Below are positions 57,430 to 64,000 of a stretch of DNA of 64,000 nt, in pieces. A model generated the notes under the pieces. The model had not been told where the DNA came from and did not search any database. It saw only the letters and a program-made list of their open reading frames with translations. Source of the DNA: Cynocephalus volans (taxonomy: Eukaryota > Chordata > Mammalia > Dermoptera > Cynocephalidae); NCBI RefSeq assembly GCF_027409185.1, contig NC_084462.1, positions 179,666,071 to 179,730,070 of the forward strand, read 5' to 3'. Made by a program: the position numbers and the translations under genes. The number at the start of each line of letters is the position of its first letter. The stretch's first letter is position 1.

Positions 57430-58420
57430 TGAGATGAGGTTGGGGCTATAGGCAGGGCCAGATCATGAGAGGCCCTTGTAGGACATGATAAACCTTAGAA
57501 TTTTATTCAAAATGAAGTGGGAAGCTACCAAGGTTTTTAATTTAAAAAAAAATCATAAATTAACTTTATTAAAGTGTAACTTACATATAGTAAAATGCAC
57601 CAATTTTCAGTGTACTGTCGAATGAGTTCTGACAGATCTATATGCTTGCATAACCATCATCCCAACCAAGATACAGAACATTTCCACTGCCCCAGAATGT
57701 TCCTGGTGTCTTGTGTCTGTCAATCTCTTCCCCCTAAACCTAGCCCCAGGCAACCACAGATCTGCTTTCTGTCATTGTAGATTAGTTTTACCTATTTTAG
57801 AATTACATATAAATGGAATCATACAGCGTATAGTCTTTTGTATCTGGCTTCTTTCACTTAAAATGTTTTCGAGATTCATCCGTGTTATTCAGTAGTTCGT
57901 TCCTTTTTATTGCTGAATAGTATTCCACTGTGCAAAAATATTACAGTTTGTTTATCCATTCTTCTGTTGATGGACTGGGCTTGTCTCTAGTTTGGGGCTG
58001 AAATGAACATTTGTATGGACAAATGTTTTCATTTTTCTTAGGTAAATATCTAGGAGTCGAACTGCAGGGTCATATGGTAATTTTATGTTCAAGTTTATAA
58101 GAAACCACCTGTTTTGAGCAGGGGTGTAACACCACTTTATTTACATCTTTAAAAAGGCCCCTTTGTTTCTGGATGGAGGATGGACCATAAGGGTCTGGAG
58201 TAGAAGCAGGAGGGGGAAGTTGCAGGTATCAATTGATTGAAGCCAGTGTCTGGATGGGGATAACCCAGGAATAGTGGGAAGGGGCTGGCTCTGAAGGTGG
58301 TCTGGGTACAGAATGAGTGAGGTTTGGAGTCGGATTGGATGATATTGGGAGTCAAAGATGATTCCAGGTTTTGGCTTAAGCTACTAAGGATAAGATGGAG
58401 CTAATTACAGAAATGGGAAG
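57430..58420. repeat. Old interspersed repeat split by an antisense L1M piece
   Basis: 'ggccagatcatgagaggccc' and 'agaattttattcaaaatgaa' (57455-57520), with 'caaagatgattccaggtttt' (58354), are the two parts of the same repeat type as at 200-620. The middle, about 57545-58140, is antisense L1 ('tattgctgaatagtattcca', 'ctgttgatggactgggcttg', 'gtaaatatctaggagtcgaa'). Confidence 0.55.
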
Positions 58421-61400
58421 AACCAGGGACCCTTGGACATGTTACTTAATTTCTCTAAGGCTTACTCTGTTCTGCCCAGCAAGACTGGCAAAAAAATATT
58501 AGTTTTATTTCTAAACAAACGAGAAGGGGAGGAAATGCCTCAGATGGGCAACAGGCAGTCTAAAGGTACATGTGTATGGGGAGATAGGTAGGCGTACTGG
58601 TTGTATATGCATGGTGCCTGTTGGAGACGATTCTCCATGGGTCTCTCACATTTCTGCACAGTCTTCCGAGCAAAAGCAAGAATGATTAATTTGCTGTGGC
58701 CTGTCTTTTCAAGGATGTTTGTATAGCAAGCAGCCTTGGAAAATGAAGATAGCGTCTCTATCTGGAGCAGATTTACTTACATTCCAGGGTAATAAAGACA
58801 ATGTTTCCATCCAGAGCAGAGGTTGGACAGCTTTCCTAGCAGCCCCTTAGATAAGATCGGGACTTCCTAATGTCAGGATTCCTCTCCATAATGTATCTCA
58901 CTGAGTGTACAGTTAACACCTGGCCTTTATTGCGTTGCTCTGTGGGAATTGGGGCTTACAGACCAAGTGTGGCAGTGTTACTCTGGCTACTACTATTGGT
59001 GTGAGTAATAAACTGTTTTTTGTCTGTGACCCAGGAGTCTCATGTCTTCTTCCAATATGTATGAAACTGTGGCAGGTTAACTTGCTAGCAGGGTAATATC
59101 TCAGACCCCACACAGTCCTTGACAGTGCCTCTGGGCTACCCAGTACAACTGACTGTGTCACCTCCTCCTCCCCTCTGCTGCTGTCCTTTCCTTCTACATC
59201 CCTGTTAAATGTACTGCCACCCGAATCTTTATTGAGCATCTCCTAGGAGGCAGGTCCAGGGCTAGGAGATCGAGTGGTGAGTAAGACAAATATAGTTCTA
59301 GCCCTCCCAGAGCATGTGTTGTTTAGCCTTTGCTGTCCAATCTGTCACTAAATTGTGACTTTTCTACATACCTAATCTTTCTGAGTTCTTCTTGTTCCTC
59401 ATTGCCATTTGGTTTCTTCCTGTGTAGGGTATGCATTTTCACAGTTGTTGCAAGAGTCAGTGCGCATGAAGTGTCTGGTATGGTTCCTGGTAAACAGTAG
59501 ACACCCAGATGGTGATTACTGCTGCTGTTATTTCTATTACTAGTTATTGTGAATTCTGATTGTCATTCCTTGGTGTAAAGTCTTTGCTGTTTGCCCCAGC
59601 CTGCAAAATAGGATACAGCACAACAGTATAGGATGCAAACAAAACCCTGTATCACCTGCCTGTTTCATCCTGTCCCTATTTCTGGTCCTATTATCAGCCA
59701 TCCCACTGTGTGCATTGACTTCATTCCAGCTGTTTCCAAAACATGACACATCCTTTTGTGCCTTTGCCTTTTCCTTCCTTCTTCCAGGCAAAGTCATCCT
59801 TATCCCCTAGGACTCAGCTAGGGCCTCCTTTCCGTAACCAGCGCTTGAGTTTGCCTTTCTCCCTTGCCCCAGGTTGGCACACATGGCAGCGTCATCTGTG
59901 TTCCTGCAGCACTATGTATACCTGTTTGGTGGCCCCAGGGGTGGGTCTTTGGGCTCACGGGAAAAGGGCTGCTGGGCCATCCATCTCCAGATGCCCAAGT
60001 AGCAGCATGGTGCTTCTTACTGAGTGTGGGGTACGCTCCTCTAGCAGGCACTTGGGGCTCACTTATGGGACCCATTCCCTTGATGATCATAGATTGCTTG
60101 ATTTGAACCAAAGAGAAAATGTCTTGATACTCACCCCAGGGAGAGTAACTCTCACAAACCTCAAGAGTCTGGAAGGTGGACCTGTGATTTAGCAGTCACA
60201 TTGTTCCTGAAAACCGATGACTCGACAGCACTATTTAACTTTTGAGGAGAGATTCTCTCCAGGAACAATCCAGCTAGCCCAGGCCAGGGGCTGTGCCTCA
60301 GTGCGCCAATTCTGGGCCCTGCTCCTCCACTTCCCTGCTGGTGTATGCCGAGGCCAGACTGCTCCGCTCACCCCCTCACTGACCTGTTACCTGTGCACAT
60401 CTGCTGTGCCAGGCCTTAGCAGGGCACTTAGCACCTGCCACATGCTTGCGTGCTTCATGGCCTCCCAGATTCCTGGTGAGTTGGGAGACTGAGTATGTCA
60501 GGTCCACAGAGGTCAGGGGAGGGCCCAGTGCTAGAAATGGAGCAAGGTATGGGTCTGGGCTTTTTGCCATGACACAGGTGGCCTTCCCTGAAGGCCACGA
60601 GCAGCCATGTGAGTCTCTCCAGCTGCCCCTCCAGTGGTCACTCCGCCTTCCTACTCTTCAGGGAGGGAGAGCTGCCTAAGCATTACCTCCTCTTGTGGAT
60701 GGGGGGTGCTAGAGACCAAGCCTTTTCCTGGTTGTCTCTGCCAGTGCAGTGCTGGAGAGTGAGCCAGGAAGGTGGCCTGCACAAATTGCCTTTATCATGA
60801 CACATGTGACTTGTCTGCAAGGCAGGCACAGAGCCGAGATTGCATTTTCTGCTTGATTCCTCCTGGGCTGCTGCCCACCTTCCTTTACCTCTGTTGTGGA
60901 TGGGCTTGTCATGGTGACTTGATCCCCCTGCTCTGGCCTGGACACTTAGGCTCCAGTGCAATACTTGCGGGTTCTCAACAAGGTTGTTCTTTTTTCCTAT
61001 ATGTCTTATTTGCACACTGCCTGTGATTTTGTACCTTATACACAGTGGCACCCCAGCTCTGGCCTTTCTGACTTCCATGCAGCTATTACTAAAAATGAAA
61101 AATTTGAGCAATGGCGTGGTAGCACAGACTGTCAGCCTCAACCACAAGGGTAAAGGGCAGGGTCTATACTGAGGTGAGTTTATGGGGCAGCCCTGGGATC
61201 GTCCCACTCAGGCCACACCTGTTCCAGGACAGACCGGTGTTGGGCCCACGGTGGAGGGGCACAAGTGTGGGGCAGTTCCCACCCATGATTCAATGAATCC
61301 CATTGCTTCTGTCGATTTTCTTTCTTGGGATCCTGGTCTTGAGATTCCAGGCTCTAAGAAAATTCTGTTTCCTTTTTCCATGTCTCTCTGTGGCATCCTG

Positions 61401-62439
61401 AGGCCATGTGTCCTTCTTGCTTTTCTCTCACTTCCTTCTGCTGTCTCTCCTATAATGTGATGGCCTTCTCAGGGAGTCTTCCAAGGAACAGTTTTTAAAA
61501 TTGTTGAAAGCTTGGTTGGAAAGCAGAAATGGGAAGATGATGACCTTATTAACCATAATTAGGCAATTTACAGAGGTTTCCAATATAGTCCAGCATCCTT
61601 TCTAGTTGAAATGGTGGGAAAATTCTATGGTAATGTCTTTGGAGATGTAATAGTCTTTAGCCCATTAACAGTTTAATTTCTTCTAGAAGGTTTGGCAGCC
61701 TGGCATTTTCATTTAGAAAACTGAGGTATAGTTTTACAATCATCCACATTAATATAATAATTATAATTTTGAGCAAGTAATTTCAGACATTGACATCAAG
61801 AGTTGAATGTGGGAGGTGGGACCTCATGTCTAATCTCCTACAAGTGGGTGACATTGTGAACTCAGGCAGTTTGTGCCCCCAGCCCAGTCTTTGTATTGTG
61901 GGCTAGGGGTGTAAATGTTCAAAAACTCCTCCTATATTAAATCCTCAGAGAACATGAATATTGGAAATTAGTGGGAAATGATCTTTTCTGAAGAGTCTTG
62001 CATGTGCAAGCCAATGCTCTGAAGTTTCTCCTGGATCTTTCTATCAGTTGCCTCATTGCCCTGGGCTTGTGTAGGATGGACCTGGGAGTGAGCAGCCCCT
62101 GCAGGTACTGCCTGGTGGCTGGTCTGGAATCAAGGCTGCAGCCACTCTCTGAGCAGCTTCCCATCCCTCAGTCACTCACGAGGCTTTGTTACCCAGACCT
62201 CTCAGGGTATCTGGAGGCCTGGCAGCTGCTGCCTCCACAGCCCCCGTCTACGCACGGGTACCAGGTGTCCGCTTCTTCCCTCCTCCCTTCACTGGCTCAG
62301 CCATCCAGGCCCACAGCAAGTAACTTCCAGTTTGTGTTTTACCTCTCACTTGTGAATGTAGTTTTTATAGTTCTGTGGGGATTTTTTCTATATCATTTTT
62401 GATCATGTTTTTAAAGCTTAATATCCTTATTTTTACAGC

Positions 62440-62640
62440 CTTCAAAATAGTCATCTTCCTTCATGTGGTTGTACCACAGTTTACTAAATTGTATCCCTAT
62501 TGCTGAGCATTGAGGTTTTCATTCCAACAGGTTTTTTATTGTTGTTTTACAGGCAATGCTGCAGTGATCATCTTTCTGTACATAATATTTAGCTTCTGTG
62601 CGGTTATTTTCTTAAACTCGATTCTTAGGGTTGGAATTAG
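62440..62640 (-). repeat. L1M-type antisense fragment
   Basis: 'caggcaatgctgcagtgatc' and 'cattgaggttttcattccaa' fit the antisense L1 order. Confidence 0.5.
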
Positions 62641-63579
62641 TAGCCATGACTAGGAACAACTTTTTTTATTAATTAAAATTTTTCTTACTATAGTAGTAGT
62701 ATTTGGAAAATTGGAAAAGGTAGAAAAAAAGAAAATAAAGATGCCCATCATGCACATTCACTGTATCAACTAGGCTATATGCCTATATGCACTGGGCTGC
62801 AAATAACAGGACACCCAACTCAAGTGGCTTCAACAGGTGGAAGCTTGTCTGTCTCAGGGAACAGGGAGTTTGAGGGAGTCCAGTGCTGATCCTGGGGTGA
62901 AGCCATGCCCTTGAGGACCCTGGCTGTTTATGTCTTTCTGTCCTACTGTTCTTGATTTTTTGGCCTTTTTCTGCACCGTGCCTTCCTCCTCTTGGCCTTC
63001 CTCTCTTAGCAGCTTCCTCCCTGCATCTTTAAAGCATTTCCCCCTCTTTGGCTGGATGAATCTTTTTATTTCTGCCTGCTTTTGGTCCTCAAACAGAGTG
63101 TCTTCTGCATTTGGGCCATCATAATGAGATATTTACTTATTTTTCCTGCATATCCCTCATCTGCAACTGCCTGTATTTGTGACATCTCATTTGGCCAAAG
63201 CAGAAATTTTAACAATGTCTGGACAGAGAAGAAGAAAAGAGTATGCCTCAGGACTAGGAAGGAGCTCATCTTTCTTACTAATGGGATTGTCTTTCATCCT
63301 TGTTTCAAGTCTGCAAAGTCCCTTGGGTTAGAAATATCCTTTGCTGTCTGCTTGGTTCCTTTGAACCAGAGAAGGGAACAGAATCTTCCTGGACTTATTG
63401 GTCTCACTGGTCAGTCTTGCCAAGGGAAGTTTATTGAGCACCTACCATGTGCAGTGGGGGATTGTGAGCTATGGTTATGGCCTTCAGGGAGCCCACGGAA
63501 GAGGTGAGGAAACAGTTGGAAATGCTCAGCTGAGCATGGCTGACTAGGAATGAATGATTTGTGACCTCTGTTAATCATA

Positions 63580-64000
63580 CAGGAAAGTGCAAAAAATAAA
63601 ATAACAAGCTCCTATAGATCTACCACCAGATTTTACAGTTATCAACATTTTGCCATATTTATGTTGGTCCCTCTTTTTGTTTTGTAAGGAGTAAAATATG
63701 GCAGATATACCTAAAGCCTGCCTCATTTCCTCCCTGGTAGTGGCCACTCTCCTGATGATGGTGGGCATGCTTTTGAATGTTTCCTACATGTGTTTATCCA
63801 CAAACAATATGTAAATTTTTTTATATTTTAAAGATTCATACAAATGTCATCACACTCAATGTCCTTTAACAATTTGCAAAATATTCAATGTTATGTTTTT
63901 TTCAGTCTGTCTATCCATCTCTCCCTCCATTCATCCATCTGGTTTATTCATTTTTGATTGTTGTGTAGCATTCTACTGTATGAATAAAGTAGAGTTTATT
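63580..64000 (-). repeat. L1M-type antisense fragment running off the window
   Basis: 'ctcctatagatctaccacca', 'tcaacattttgccatattta' and, near the end, 'gtgtagcattctactgtatg' match old-L1 antisense text. Confidence 0.55.

Larger units (their letters stand above)
25964..64000 (+). other. WDR25: WDR25 intron 2 (runs off the window)
   Basis: No later WDR25 exon (next expected after the Lys of DKTYK, with WNAVDSG-type coding) was found by reading this interval, in agreement with the very long second intron in human. If intron 2 is retained, the frame reads 26 more residues and stops at 26042-26044. Repeats are listed separately. The blocks 26200-27000, 28190-29400, 33050-34600, 45400-46600, 50440-51550 and 60200-62350 hold mostly unique or decayed sequence in which I can name nothing. 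Confidence 0.8.

Noticed and set aside
26045..64000. Next WDR25 exon
   Set aside because: I looked for a frame continuing with WD-repeat coding (WNAVDSG-type) after an AG acceptor and found none, which agrees with a very long intron 2.

Overview
The window is nuclear DNA from a placental mammal. Nearly all of it is intron and old transposon, and it carries the facing 5' halves of two genes I recognise. WARS1 (cytoplasmic tryptophanyl-tRNA synthetase) lies on the minus strand, with five coding exons at 2378-15927. WDR25 (a WD40-repeat protein related to the splicing factor PRP17/CDC40) lies on the plus strand, with its large first coding exon at 25126-25963. The two are head to head around a CpG island at about 21.7-22.3 kb. 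This is the arrangement on human 14q32.2, just proximal to BEGAIN and the imprinted DLK1-MEG3 cluster.

The species is suggested by the SINEs. I count about 18 copies or pieces of one family derived from tRNA-Ile: monomers keep the A-box and B-box of tRNA-Ile, and dimers join two diverged tRNA units. No Alu, B1/B2, Bov or ERE elements are seen. A tRNA-Ile SINE with monomer and dimer forms is the known hallmark (CYN) of colugos (Dermoptera), so I infer Galeopterus or Cynocephalus. This is inference and was not searched.

Layout. 1-22 kb: WARS1 introns and exons, dense in SINEs, with a 3 kb old L1 (about 5.1-8.26 kb) and an old retroelement relic (about 13.9-15.2 kb). 20.8-21.05 kb: a compact module of two GAS sites, an ISRE, a TATA-like box and a splice donor, read on the minus strand, which I interpret as the interferon-gamma-inducible alternative promoter and first exon of WARS1. 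21.7-22.3 kb: CpG-island promoter with two CCAAT boxes, a GC box and ETS sites, with candidate first-exon donors for both genes. 22.2-25.1 kb: WDR25 intron 1. 25.1-26.0 kb: WDR25 exon 2. 26-64 kb: WDR25 intron 2, with MIR/L2/L1M/hAT relics, a younger 2 kb L1 in a four-layer nest at 42.4-44.8 kb, a minisatellite at 47.2 kb and several repeat-free patches that could be regulatory. No WDR25 exon after exon 2 was found.

No CRISPR array, operon, functional tRNA or rRNA gene, or viral gene was seen. The points most worth following are the interferon module, the near-perfect 21-bp hairpin in a WARS1 intron, the CpG-dense CRE-like patch at 36.0 kb, the palindromic AP-1/octamer-like cluster at 53.8 kb, the nested insertion at 42-45 kb, and the steep fall in SINE density on the side facing the imprinted domain.
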